In this document: one piece after another, positions 36,828-44,618 of the stretch | How the letters are laid out: each line of letters starts with the position of its first letter | Numbering within the stretch: the first letter of the stretch is position 1 | Source: Bradyrhizobium iriomotense | GTDB taxonomy: Bacteria; Pseudomonadota; Alphaproteobacteria; Rhizobiales; Xanthobacteraceae | DNA length: 64,000 bases | Assembly (NCBI RefSeq): GCF_018129405.1 | Contig: NZ_JAFCLP010000009.1 | Coordinates: 186,001-250,000 of the forward strand | Direction of reading: 5' to 3' | Program-made: the position numbers and the translations under genes | The notes under the pieces: model-generated | Database searches by the model: none | Seen by the model: the letters and a program-made list of their open reading frames with translations, nothing else | Told to the model about the DNA's origin: nothing

Positions 36828-37436
36828 ATGCGCAAGATCCTGACCGTGCTGGCGGCGCTGGCTTCGCTGAGTCTGACCAATTGCGGCTACAACGCGATCC
36901 AGAGCGAAGACGAGCAGATCAAGGCCAACTGGTCCGAGGTCGTGAACCAGTATCAGCGCCGCGCCGATCTCGTGCCCAATCTCGTCAACTCGGTGAAGGG
37001 CTTTGCACAGCAGGAGAAGGACGTGCTGCTCGGGGTCACCAACGCCCGCGCCAAGGTCGGCAGCATCCAGGCGACGCCTGAGGTGCTGAACGACCCCGCC
37101 GCGTTCCAGAAATTCCAGGCCGCGCAGGGCGAGCTCTCCAGCGCGTTGTCGCGCCTCCTCGTCGTCACCGAGAACTATCCGCAGCTCAAGTCCGATGCGC
37201 TGTTCAAGGATCTGATGTCGCAGCTCGAGGGCACCGAGAACCGCATCACGGTGGCGCGCAACCGCTACATCAAGGCGGTGCAGGATTATAACGTCACCAT
37301 CCGTTCATTCCCGAGCAATCTCACCGCGATGGCGTTCGGCTACAAGGAAAAGCCGAACTTCTCGGTCGAGAACGAGAAGGAGATATCGACCGCGCCGAAG
37401 GTGGATTTCAACCCGGCTCCCGCGCCGTCGAAGTAA
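36828..37436 (+). CDS. lemA: LemA family lipoprotein
   Basis: The 202-residue protein has a lipoprotein signal ending in SLTNC (lipid-modified Cys19), then the LemA four-helix body with NYNAIQ-like CGYNAIQSEDEQIKANWSEV, YQRRADLVPNLVNSVKGFA and VARNRYIKAVQDYN. LemA proteins are envelope proteins commonly next to TPM-domain proteins, as here with two genes downstream. The exact role is not settled. CGGGAGAAATTTA precedes the ATG. Confidence 0.92.
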   Translation: MRKILTVLAALASLSLTNCGYNAIQSEDEQIKANWSEVVNQYQRRADLVPNLVNSVKGFAQQEKDVLLGVTNARAKVGSIQATPEVLNDPAAFQKFQAAQGELSSALSRLLVVTENYPQLKSDALFKDLMSQLEGTENRITVARNRYIKAVQDYNVTIRSFPSNLTAMAFGYKEKPNFSVENEKEISTAPKVDFNPAPAPSK

Positions 37437-37472
37437 GCGCGTTCGACTCTCATGCGCGCCACACCCTCCGCC

Positions 37473-37573
37473 GTCATTCCCCGCGAAGGCGGGGAATCCA
37501 GTACGCCGCGGCTCCTCTGTAGTCCGCCGGCGTCTCTGGAATACTCGATCGCCCGGTCGAGCCGGGCGATGAC
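37473..37573. repeat. Intergenic double-hairpin repeat, family G, containing the next gene's start codon
   Basis: ATTCCCCGC/GCGGGGAAT at the left and ATCGCCCGG/CCGGGCGAT (37548-37556 with 37562-37570) at the right are both near-perfect stems. The right stem and its GATGAC end include the ATG (37569-37571) of the TPM-domain gene. The frame through the rest of the repeat is open to 37452 but looks non-coding. Confidence 0.7.
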
Positions 37574-38465
37574 AGCGGGGTTGTGGCGAACGATCGTCGT
37601 ATTCGCGCTGCTGCTTGGCTGGTTGTTCCCCGCCTCCGCCGACGTCGCCGTCCCGCAGCTCACCGGTCGCGTGGTCGACCAGACCGGCACGCTCTCGAGC
37701 GGTGACATTGCGGCGCTGTCGCAAAAGCTGCGCGACTTCGAGACGCGCAAGGGCAGCCAGATCGCCGTGCTGATCGTGCCGACCACGCAGCCGGAGACGA
37801 TCGAGCAGTATTCGATCCGTGTCGCCGAGGCCTGGAAGATCGGGCGCAAAAAGATCGATGACGGTGCAATCCTCATCGTCGCCAAGAACGACCGGCATCT
37901 GCGCATCGAGGTCGGCTACGGCCTCGAAGGCGCGCTCACCGACGTCACCTCGCGGCGCATCATCGACGAGATCATCACGCCGAAATTTCGCAGCGGCGAT
38001 TTTGCCGGCGGCATCACCGATGGGGTCGAGCGCATGATACGGGTGATCGACGGCGAGCCATTGCCGGTTCCTTCTCCCACCGTGAACTTCGGCAGCCTGG
38101 ACGACCTCGCGCCCCTCTTCATCGTGACACTGTTCGCCTCCATCGGGGTGGGCGGGTTCTTCCGTGCCATGCTGGGGCGGTTGCTCGGATCGTTCGTGAC
38201 CGGCGGCATCATCGCGGCGCTGACCTGGTTCATCCTCGGGTCTTTCGCACTGGCCCTCGCGCTGGGTAGCCTCGGCTTCATCATCGGATTTGTCGCTGAT
38301 CTGTTTTCGGCGATCACGCCGGGAACGAGCCGCTCGCGCGGCGGTTCCTGGTCGAGCGGCTCCTCGTCCGGCGGCTGGAGCAGCGGATCATCGTCAAGCG
38401 ACAGCGGCAGTTTCAGCGGCGGCGGCGGCAGTTTTGGCGGCGGCGGCGCCTCGGGGAGCTGGTAG
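37569..38465 (+). CDS. TPM-domain membrane protein with Ser/Gly-rich tail (YgcG-like)
   Basis: The 298-residue protein has a signal peptide (LWRTIVVFALLLGWLFPASA), a periplasmic TPM domain (LTGRVVDQTGTLSSGDI at the start, then GRKKIDDGAILIVAKNDR), two or three membrane helices near 180-245 and a low-complexity Ser/Gly tail (GSSSGGWSSGSSS, SGGGGSFGGGGASGSW). Proteins of this kind accompany LemA. The start is uncertain: ATG 37569 lies within a repeat hairpin and lacks a good ribosome site, TTG 37581 is the next option, and the frame is open to 37452. It is the middle gene of lemA-TPM-TPM. Confidence 0.85.
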   Translation: MTAGLWRTIVVFALLLGWLFPASADVAVPQLTGRVVDQTGTLSSGDIAALSQKLRDFETRKGSQIAVLIVPTTQPETIEQYSIRVAEAWKIGRKKIDDGAILIVAKNDRHLRIEVGYGLEGALTDVTSRRIIDEIITPKFRSGDFAGGITDGVERMIRVIDGEPLPVPSPTVNFGSLDDLAPLFIVTLFASIGVGGFFRAMLGRLLGSFVTGGIIAALTWFILGSFALALALGSLGFIIGFVADLFSAITPGTSRSRGGSWSSGSSSGGWSSGSSSSDSGSFSGGGGSFGGGGASGSW

Positions 38466-38470
38466 CGGTC

Positions 38471-38968
38471 ATGAGCATCAAGCGCATTGCCAGACATCTC
38501 GTGCAGCACCACTGGTGGGCAAGGCAGATCTTTCCGCAAGCCGCGCTCGACCGCATCGAGCAGGCGATCAGGCAGGGTGAGAGCACCCATTCCGGCCAGG
38601 TCCGCTTCGTGGTCGAAGGCGCGCTCGACGGCCGCCCCCTGTTCCGCAACCAGCCGGCGCGCGAGCGCGCGCTCGATTTGTTCTCGCACTTGCGCATCTG
38701 GGACACCGCGCACAACAACGGCGTCCTGATCTATCTGCTGCTCGCCGACCGCGATGTCGAAATCATCGCCGACCGCGGCATCGACGCGAAGGTCGGCGCG
38801 GCGGGCTGGGAAACCATCTGCCGCGCGATGGAAGCCGAGTTCAGGTCCGGCCAGTTCGAGCGCGGGGTGATTGCCGGCATCGCGGCGGTGTCGCGCGAGC
38901 TGGCAAGGCACTTCCCGCCGGGCGGCCCGCACGCGAACGAGCTGCCGGATGCGCCGGTGGTGATGTGA
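38471..38968 (+). CDS. Second TPM-domain protein
   Basis: The 165-residue protein starts five bases after the previous stop. It contains a compact TPM domain without a signal peptide: IRQGESTHSGQVRFVVEGAL, NNGVLIYLLLADRDVEIIADRGI and FRSGQFERGVIAGIAAVSREL. With LemA and the larger TPM protein it forms a conserved three-gene set. It may be the cytoplasmic partner, but its function is unknown. Confidence 0.88.
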   Translation: MSIKRIARHLVQHHWWARQIFPQAALDRIEQAIRQGESTHSGQVRFVVEGALDGRPLFRNQPARERALDLFSHLRIWDTAHNNGVLIYLLLADRDVEIIADRGIDAKVGAAGWETICRAMEAEFRSGQFERGVIAGIAAVSRELARHFPPGGPHANELPDAPVVM

Positions 38969-38975
38969 ACTCGCT

Positions 38976-39100
38976 GTCGTCCTTGCGAAGGCCAGGACCC
39001 ATACCGCGAGGTCTCTCGATCGGGCGCGTGGGAGTACCGAACGGCTGGCCTTCGCCAAATTCTCCCTCGGAGTATGGGTCCCGGCCTTCGCCGGGACGAC
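38976..39100. repeat. Intergenic inverted repeat, family B (mosaic copy)
   Basis: The left arm GTCGTCCTTGCGAAGGCCAGG faces GGCCTTCGCCGGGACGAC (left arm abbreviated as GTCGTCCTTGCGAAGGCC). The left end is family B while the right GGTCCCGGCC resembles family C, so this copy looks mosaic. It lies in the 393-base gap 38969-39361. Bases 39101-39361 hold a stretch rich in GGCCG repeats and the leader of the next gene, with nothing else I recognise. Confidence 0.8.
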
Positions 39101-39361
39101 GTTGTGGAAGCAGCGCACGACTCTCTCACCGTCACCCGGCCGCTTCTTCAGCGGCCCTTGAAGGCGACAGCCCGGCCGTTGCGCGGCCGTTCATCTTCCC
39201 CCGATTACAAACTGTTTCACGCCCGCCACACCGGTTCCACTTTCCCGGCCCAATTCGGCCCCGGATGAGTTCCTAAAATTTCGGTAAGCGGGTCCGCAGG
39301 TAAGGATTTCGCAAGCAATGAAAGTTACCAAAAGGTCAATCCAGACTGGAGTATTTGAGCC

Positions 39362-40357
39362 GTGAGCGAACCAATGGCTGAGCAGGCTGCCCAGGATTCC
39401 GGTGCTGTCGACGCCGCAGTGCCGCAGGCCGTCGAGGCTGCTGCCGGTATCGACGCCCCCTCGATCGCCCCCGACCACGAAGCGCCGCCCAAGCCTGATC
39501 CGGTGAAGGCGGACGCCCCGAAGATTGAGCCGCCGCGGATCGAGGTGCCGAAGTTCGAAGCCAAGGTTGAGCCGAAGGCCGAGACCAAGCCCGAGCCGAA
39601 GCTCGGCAAGCTCATCGTTATGCCGCCTGCCGACCGCGCCTGGGAGCGCGAGGAATTCGCTCCGCATGTGAAGGCGGACGAGCCGCGCGAGACCGCCAGC
39701 AAACGCCGCCTCTCGGCGATGGCCGCGGTGGTGGCGATTGCGGCGAGCGTCGGCGCGATCAGCGGCGCGCTGGCAACGGCTGGTATGATGCATTTCGCCG
39801 CCCCGGCCCAGGCGCCGGCGCAGGTCGTCGACACCAGCGCGCTGGATGCGTCCGTCGCCCGGATCGACGCCGATCTCGTCGCGCTCAAGGCCAATGTCGA
39901 GCACTCCTCCAAGACCGGCCTCAGCCAGTTCAACCGGGCCAATGATCGTCTCGACAAGCTCGAGAAGGCGCAGGCCGAGCCGATGGCCAAGCTCGCAAAG
40001 CTGTCCGAGACCGTCGACAAGCTCCGTGCCACGCCGCCTGCCGCTCCCGCGCAGGCCGCCGCCGCGGCGCCCAAGGAGACCACCGGCTCGATCGCGCCGG
40101 CCCAGGTTGCGACCGCTGCCGCTGCACCGGCTCCCGTACCCTCCGCGCCCAAGACCGAGGTCGGCCGTCTGCCGACGCTCGAGGGCTGGAGGCTGCGCGA
40201 CGTCGCCAATGGCGGTGCGCTGATCGAGGGCCGCGACGGCCTCTATGAGGTCTATGCCGGCGATCCCATCCCCGGCGTCGGCCGCGTCGACGCGATCCGC
40301 CGCCAGGACGGCCGCTGGGTGGTCGTCACCAGCAAGGGCCTGATCGTCGCGCGCTGA
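39362..40357 (+). CDS. Single-pass inner-membrane protein with Pro-rich cytoplasmic and coiled-coil periplasmic parts
   Basis: The 331-residue protein has no family I can name. Residues 1-115 are Pro/Ala/Glu/Lys-rich (PKPDPVKADAPK, EPKAETKPEPK). One transmembrane helix follows at about 118-141 after TASKRRLS, then a coiled-coil region (157-223, LDASVARIDADLVALKANVE), an Ala/Pro linker and a compact C-terminal domain (GWRLRDVANGGALIEGRDG, then VYAGDPIPGVGRV). The C-terminal domain is conserved in appearance and could be a periplasmic beta domain. The start may be GTG 39362 or ATG 39374. A strong terminator follows at 40382. Confidence 0.82.
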   Translation: MSEPMAEQAAQDSGAVDAAVPQAVEAAAGIDAPSIAPDHEAPPKPDPVKADAPKIEPPRIEVPKFEAKVEPKAETKPEPKLGKLIVMPPADRAWEREEFAPHVKADEPRETASKRRLSAMAAVVAIAASVGAISGALATAGMMHFAAPAQAPAQVVDTSALDASVARIDADLVALKANVEHSSKTGLSQFNRANDRLDKLEKAQAEPMAKLAKLSETVDKLRATPPAAPAQAAAAAPKETTGSIAPAQVATAAAAPAPVPSAPKTEVGRLPTLEGWRLRDVANGGALIEGRDGLYEVYAGDPIPGVGRVDAIRRQDGRWVVVTSKGLIVAR

Positions 40358-40381
40358 GCGTTCGATATTCGACTTTCGAAG

Positions 40382-40413
40382 AGGCGCTTCACCAGCATGT
40401 GAAGCGCCTTTTT
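40382..40413 (+). terminator. Rho-independent terminator
   Basis: AGGCGCTTCAC (40382-40392) pairs perfectly with GTGAAGCGCCT (40399-40409) around a six-base loop, followed by TTTTT. It ends the preceding membrane-protein gene. Confidence 0.9.
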
Positions 40414-40450
40414 GCTTGAATAGGTCCGCCCGCGCGGTGTTACTGAAGGC

Positions 40451-41995
40451 ATGAGCCGCGCGTTGCGAATTCTCGTTGCTGTCGCCGTGTTGTTCGGCGG
40501 CGCCATGTCGCTTTTCGCGGCTGAGAACGCACAGCTGACGCGCGGAACCGCGATCACTGATCCCGCTCTCCTGCGCACGCTCGACGAGCACGATGAGCTG
40601 ACGATCTCGCGGCTGTTATGGCCGGAGCGCAACGCGAACTTTCCGCTGACGACCGATCTGCTGTTCTCCCGGCTGCCGCAGCTCAAGGAAATTCCGCCCG
40701 CGATCGACGCGGAGTTCGAGCGCTACATCGCCCAGCAGAAAGCGGCCTATCCGACCGAGACCATCGGCGTTGGCGAAGGTCTTGACGTGCAGCTGTTCGA
40801 TCGCGCGGTGCTCAAATCCGCCAACACGCGTTTCGTGCTGGCCGGCATCGTGAACCGCATGGATCGCGCCTATGTGTCGGAGGATTCCTGCGGCGAGATC
40901 CGCTTGATCTACCGGCTGACGCGTTTCGATGCCGGGCCGGACGGGGCCAAAACGGCGACGCGTCTGCCGATGACGTTCAATCTGGTGATGAAGGCCCGCG
41001 ACCCGCGCCAGACGGATGGGAATGGCAAGCCGGTCAGCTGCGCCGAGGTCGCGCGGCGCTGGCTCGACAATGGCGACTGGCGGGAGCTGATCGGCGGCGT
41101 CTATCCTCACGATGCGATGCTCGACCGCATCGAGACCAACATCCAGATCTCGATCGCACCGAAATCGGCGCTGCACGATTTCCGCTCGGACTACCTGCTG
41201 AAAGTGTTCAAGTACAACGCCGCCACCAGGGCGTTCGAGGAATCGACGCTGGAGAACCAGATCGACCGCGACCGGATCCTTGCGGACAATGATCTCCGGC
41301 GCGATTTTAGGGAGTGGCTGCTCGCCCCCGACCATCTTCGCGAGTTCGATCGCGGCACGGTGCTGATCCCCGAGAGATTTTTGGCCAGGGCCGCGGTGGT
41401 GCCGACGCCGGCGGGTCTCGATGCGTCTGCGCTGCAGCCGGAGTTCGGCATGATGCAAGGGGAAGGAAAAGGGGAGGGCAAGGACGATCCCGTCTTCACC
41501 GACAGCGATGTGGTCGGTGCATTGAAGCGGGCTGCCGCGCGCGGGGATTTGCAGAACGTCCGTTCCGTCGCGGGCTTCCAGCGCCGTCTCAACGACGTCA
41601 CCTGCTCCGGCTGCCACCAGACCCGCGGCATCGGCGGCTTCCATTTCCCGGGCGTCGACTGGCTCGCCGACAAGCCGTCCAATTCCACCATCGTGCCGGC
41701 CTCGCCGCATTTCTTCGGCGACCAGGTGCGCCGCCGTGACATCCTGATCGCGTTCGCCGCGGGGAAAAGCCCCGATTTCTCACGCGGATTTGCCAGCCGG
41801 CCGCAGACCCGGGGCAGCGCCGAGCTGGCCGGCACGGAATATCAGGACGGCTGGGGCGCGCACTGTTCCCTGCAAAACGCGGGATCGGGAAGGCGGGATG
41901 AGAGTTTTACGTCATGGAGCTGTGCTACAGGCTTGACCTGTCAGGCTGCCGTGGCCTCGCGCCGCATCGGCATGTGCTTCATCAAGACGCGCTAG
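40451..41995 (+). CDS. Secreted protein of unknown function with a single CxxCH motif and a Cys-rich end
   Basis: The 514-residue protein has a signal peptide (LRILVAVAVLFGGAMSLFA). Its large body contains VLAGIVNRMDRAY, CGEIRLIYRLTRF and LPMTFNLVMKA. At 385-389, CSGCH is followed by QTRGIGGFHFPG, a possible single c-type heme site. The C-terminal 60 residues add four cysteines (HCSLQ, SWSCATGLTCQ, MCFIK) that look like disulphides. I do not recognise the family. It starts 38 bases after a terminator and so has its own promoter. A heme or a metal-binding role are both possible. Confidence 0.78.
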   Translation: MSRALRILVAVAVLFGGAMSLFAAENAQLTRGTAITDPALLRTLDEHDELTISRLLWPERNANFPLTTDLLFSRLPQLKEIPPAIDAEFERYIAQQKAAYPTETIGVGEGLDVQLFDRAVLKSANTRFVLAGIVNRMDRAYVSEDSCGEIRLIYRLTRFDAGPDGAKTATRLPMTFNLVMKARDPRQTDGNGKPVSCAEVARRWLDNGDWRELIGGVYPHDAMLDRIETNIQISIAPKSALHDFRSDYLLKVFKYNAATRAFEESTLENQIDRDRILADNDLRRDFREWLLAPDHLREFDRGTVLIPERFLARAAVVPTPAGLDASALQPEFGMMQGEGKGEGKDDPVFTDSDVVGALKRAAARGDLQNVRSVAGFQRRLNDVTCSGCHQTRGIGGFHFPGVDWLADKPSNSTIVPASPHFFGDQVRRRDILIAFAAGKSPDFSRGFASRPQTRGSAELAGTEYQDGWGAHCSLQNAGSGRRDESFTSWSCATGLTCQAAVASRRIGMCFIKTR

Positions 41996-42019
41996 CCATA
42001 ATAGCGATGTGGATGACCC

Positions 42020-42184
42020 ATGACGGACACGAGCGAAGCCAACAAGATGCGCAATCGCGAGATCGCGCGCAATGAGGAAGCCAAGCAGATCACCGGCAGC
42101 GCCCGCGTCAGCATCTGGGCGGTCGCGATGGTCGTCATCATCGGCGGAATCTTGTTCACGCTCGGCTGGCTGGCGCTGAGGTAG
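42020..42184 (+). CDS. 54-residue single-pass membrane peptide
   Basis: An ATG at 42020 opens a 54-codon frame: a charged N-terminus (MTDTSEANKMRNREIARNEE), then ITGSARVSIWAVAMV and a hydrophobic helix ending GGILFTLGWLALR. The composition is that of a real small membrane protein. A weak GGATG precedes it and the gap from the previous stop is 24 bases, so it may be co-transcribed. No family assigned. Confidence 0.6.
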   Translation: MTDTSEANKMRNREIARNEEAKQITGSARVSIWAVAMVVIIGGILFTLGWLALR

Positions 42185-42199
42185 CCGCGCTTCTCTTCG

Positions 42200-42335
42200 C
42201 CTCTCCCCGCTTGCGGGGAGAGGCCGACACGCGAAGCGTGGCGGGTGAGGGGGACTCTCCGCGAGTGCAATTCTCACCGTGATTGCGGAAGCAGCCCCTC
42301 ACCCCAACCCTCTCCCCGTAAGAACGGGGAGAGGG
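42200..42335. repeat. Intergenic inverted repeat, family D
   Basis: CCTCTCCCCGCTTGCGGGGAG forms the left hairpin (given as CTCTCCCCGCTTGCGGGGAG) and CCCTCTCCCCGTAAGAACGG with GGAGAGGG the right; GGGTGAGGGG and CCCCTCACCC are inverted inside. It separates the small peptide gene from the convergent GST gene. Confidence 0.85.
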
Positions 42336-42353
42336 AGGAAGAGAAAGCGCCCC

Positions 42354-43001
42354 TCACTTCGCGTAATTCGTCATCCGCTTGCCGGGCAGCAGCTCATACG
42401 CCGGCTTCCAGCCGGGCAGCGCGGCCATGCGGCCGAGCCAGGCGTGGATCGCAGGATGGCTCTGCGTGAAATCGAAGCCGTGCTCGTCGCTCGGATAGTG
42501 CAGATAGGCCATCATCGAGATGTCTGCGACCGTCGGCTTTGCTCCGATCGCGAAGGCGTTGTGCTGGAGATGTCCGTCGAGAATGCCGAGGAAGTCGTCG
42601 AGCCGCCGGCGAAAATGCTTCAGCACCTGCGGATCGTTCTTCTCGGTGAAGGCGCGCATGAAGCGATAGGTCGCCATGTAGCCGGTGAGCTTGTGGTTGT
42701 CCCAGAACAGCCAGCGCAGCAGCTCGAACTTTTCCTCCTCGGTCTCGGCGCCGAAGCGGCCGTATTGCTCGGCGAGCTTCAAGAGGAGCGGCGCAGTCTG
42801 CGTCATCTTCACTCCGTCCACTTCGAGCACGGGAATCTCGCCCATCTCGTTGACGGCCTTGCGCCATTCCGCGGTGCGCGTGACACCGCCGCCAAAGTCG
42901 GTCCATACCGGCTCGAACGTCTCGCCGCAAAGCGTCAGCATCAGAGCGAGTTTGTAGCTGTTGCCGGATTCGGGGAAGTAGTGCAGGCGGTAGAGGGGCA
43001 T
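42354..43001 (-). CDS. Glutathione S-transferase family protein
   Basis: The 215-residue protein has the GST thioredoxin-like N-domain (LYRLHYFPESGNSYKLALML, then EIPVLEVDGVKMTQTAPLL, where the cis-Pro and the glutathione-binding acidic/Ser-like segment lie) and an all-helical C-domain (KPTVADISMMAYLHY). It is close in layout to Bradyrhizobium YfcG/theta-like transferases. ATG 43001 is chosen because CGAGGTCCC precedes it; an in-frame ATG at 43016 has none. It may be single-gene, between repeats. Confidence 0.88.
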   Translation of the reverse strand: MPLYRLHYFPESGNSYKLALMLTLCGETFEPVWTDFGGGVTRTAEWRKAVNEMGEIPVLEVDGVKMTQTAPLLLKLAEQYGRFGAETEEEKFELLRWLFWDNHKLTGYMATYRFMRAFTEKNDPQVLKHFRRRLDDFLGILDGHLQHNAFAIGAKPTVADISMMAYLHYPSDEHGFDFTQSHPAIHAWLGRMAALPGWKPAYELLPGKRMTNYAK

Positions 43002-43119
43002 GGGACCTCGCGACATTGGTGTTCTGTCGATTGTTATAACGAGATGGTCCTACGTCGTCATTGCGAGCGCAGCGAAGCAATCCAGCAATGCATCCGCGCG
43101 TGCGAGCTATCTCCCCATC

Positions 43120-43275
43120 GTCGTCCCGGACAAGCGCAGCGAAGCGGAGCGCAGATCCGGGACCCATAACCACAGGAAGGCGTTTGGCGAAGACTCGGAG
43201 TGACCAGTCGCGCGCGACAACCCACTCCCTGTGGTTATGGGTCCCGGGTTCGCGCTATGCGCGCCCCGGGACGAC
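43120..43275. repeat. Intergenic inverted repeat, family C
   Basis: GTCGTCCCGGACAAGCG faces CGCGCCCCGGGACGAC, with GGGACCCATAACCACAGG and CCTGTGGTTATGGGTCCC inside. It lies in the 295-base gap 43002-43296 between the GST and CoA-transferase genes. The rest of that gap has an ATTGCGAGCGCAGCGAAGC phrase, typical of another dispersed repeat, and no gene. Confidence 0.87.
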
Positions 43276-43296
43276 GGCGGAGTTTGAGGCTCCGCC

Positions 43297-44502
43297 TTAC
43301 CCCACCGCCCCCGAACCCCGCAGTTGCTTGATCGCAGCCTCGTCATATCCCGCCCCACGTAAAATCTCGTCACTGTGCTCGCCCACCGCGGGCGGCTTGC
43401 GCGGCTGGACCTTTTTGGCGCCGTCGATCCAGATCGGGCTGTTGATGGTGAGCATGGTGTCGTTCTCGAACGGCACCAGCACCTCGTTGTCGAGCATCTG
43501 CTTGTCGTTCGGGATGTCGTCCAAAATGGCGACGACGCCGAACACGAGGCCATTGCCGTCGAGGATTTTTCGCCATTCGGAGAGATCCCTGGTGGCGAAG
43601 GTCTCGTCCAAAATCTTGATCAGCTCGACCGAGCGGGCGTGGCGGTCGGCCTTGGTGGCGAAGCGGGGATCGGCGATCAGGTCTTCGCGCCCGAGGCATT
43701 TGGCCAGCGTCGGAAACTGCTTCTCCTCGTTCAGCAATGTCAGGATCAGCCAGCGGCCGTCCTTGCACTGGTAGTGGTTGGCAACCGCGTTCAGCGCGCG
43801 CTCGCGCGGCCGCCGCTCGCCGAATTTGGCGCCGCAGAGCTTTGCCTGCGCCAGCACGCTCGCCGCCCACACCCCGTTCGCCATCAAATTGGAGGCGACA
43901 TGCGAGCCCTTGCCGGTCTTCTCGCGCTGATAGAGCGCAGTGACGATCGCGCTGTACAGCGCCATGGCGCAGGGGTGGTCGCCCATGCCGGCGACCGAGC
44001 GCGCCGGCGTGGTGTCGATGTCGGCGCGGACGAGGTCCATCAGGCCGGAGCGTGCCCAATAGGCGTTGCTGTCGAAGCCGGGCTTGTTGGCCTCGTCGCC
44101 CTTCTCGCCATAGCCGGTGAAGGAGGCGTAGATCAGCCGGTCGTTGAGATGGGCGAGATGGTCATAGGTGATGCCGAGCTTGGTGCGCACCGGCGGCGGC
44201 ATGTTGGTGATAAAGACGTCGGCCTCCTCCACCAGCTTGTAGAGCACGGCCTGCGCCTCCGGCTTTGCGAGGTCGAGCGCGATACTCTTCTTGTTGCGGG
44301 CCTCGAGCAGCCAGGCAAAATTGTGCTCGCCGGTCGGATAGCCCGGCAAATTGGGCAGATTGCGGTAGGGATCGCCCATGCCCGGCGGCTCGATCTTGAT
44401 GACGTCGGCGCCGAAATCCGACAGCACGGTCGCGGCCGCGGGCGCTGCGATGAAGCTCGCGCAGTCCAGAACCTTCAGCCCCGCAAAAATGCCCTTGTCC
44501 AT
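43297..44502 (-). CDS. Family III CoA transferase (CaiB/BaiF type)
   Basis: The 401-residue protein moves CoA from a donor thioester to a carboxylic acid. The N-terminus LKVLDCASFIAAPAAATVLS and ADVIKIEPPGMGD are the family signature, and DLAKPEAQAVLYKLVEEADV and SFTGYGEKG follow. ATG 44502 follows GGGAGCAACGCCGCG. The open frame upstream to 44622 is not the likely start. It has no same-strand partner nearby. A second family III CoA transferase is at 62872-63972; the two are divergent paralogues. Confidence 0.9.
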   Translation of the reverse strand: MDKGIFAGLKVLDCASFIAAPAAATVLSDFGADVIKIEPPGMGDPYRNLPNLPGYPTGEHNFAWLLEARNKKSIALDLAKPEAQAVLYKLVEEADVFITNMPPPVRTKLGITYDHLAHLNDRLIYASFTGYGEKGDEANKPGFDSNAYWARSGLMDLVRADIDTTPARSVAGMGDHPCAMALYSAIVTALYQREKTGKGSHVASNLMANGVWAASVLAQAKLCGAKFGERRPRERALNAVANHYQCKDGRWLILTLLNEEKQFPTLAKCLGREDLIADPRFATKADRHARSVELIKILDETFATRDLSEWRKILDGNGLVFGVVAILDDIPNDKQMLDNEVLVPFENDTMLTINSPIWIDGAKKVQPRKPPAVGEHSDEILRGAGYDEAAIKQLRGSGAVG

Positions 44503-44618
44503 CGCGGCGTTGCTCCCTCGCTCTTGTTGTTTCCCGCGCGCTGGAATTGGCGCGGGCCAAGTCATGGCAGCATTAGACCGATGTTTTACCGGGATGCAAC
44601 GGCGCCAGGCGCAGGGCC

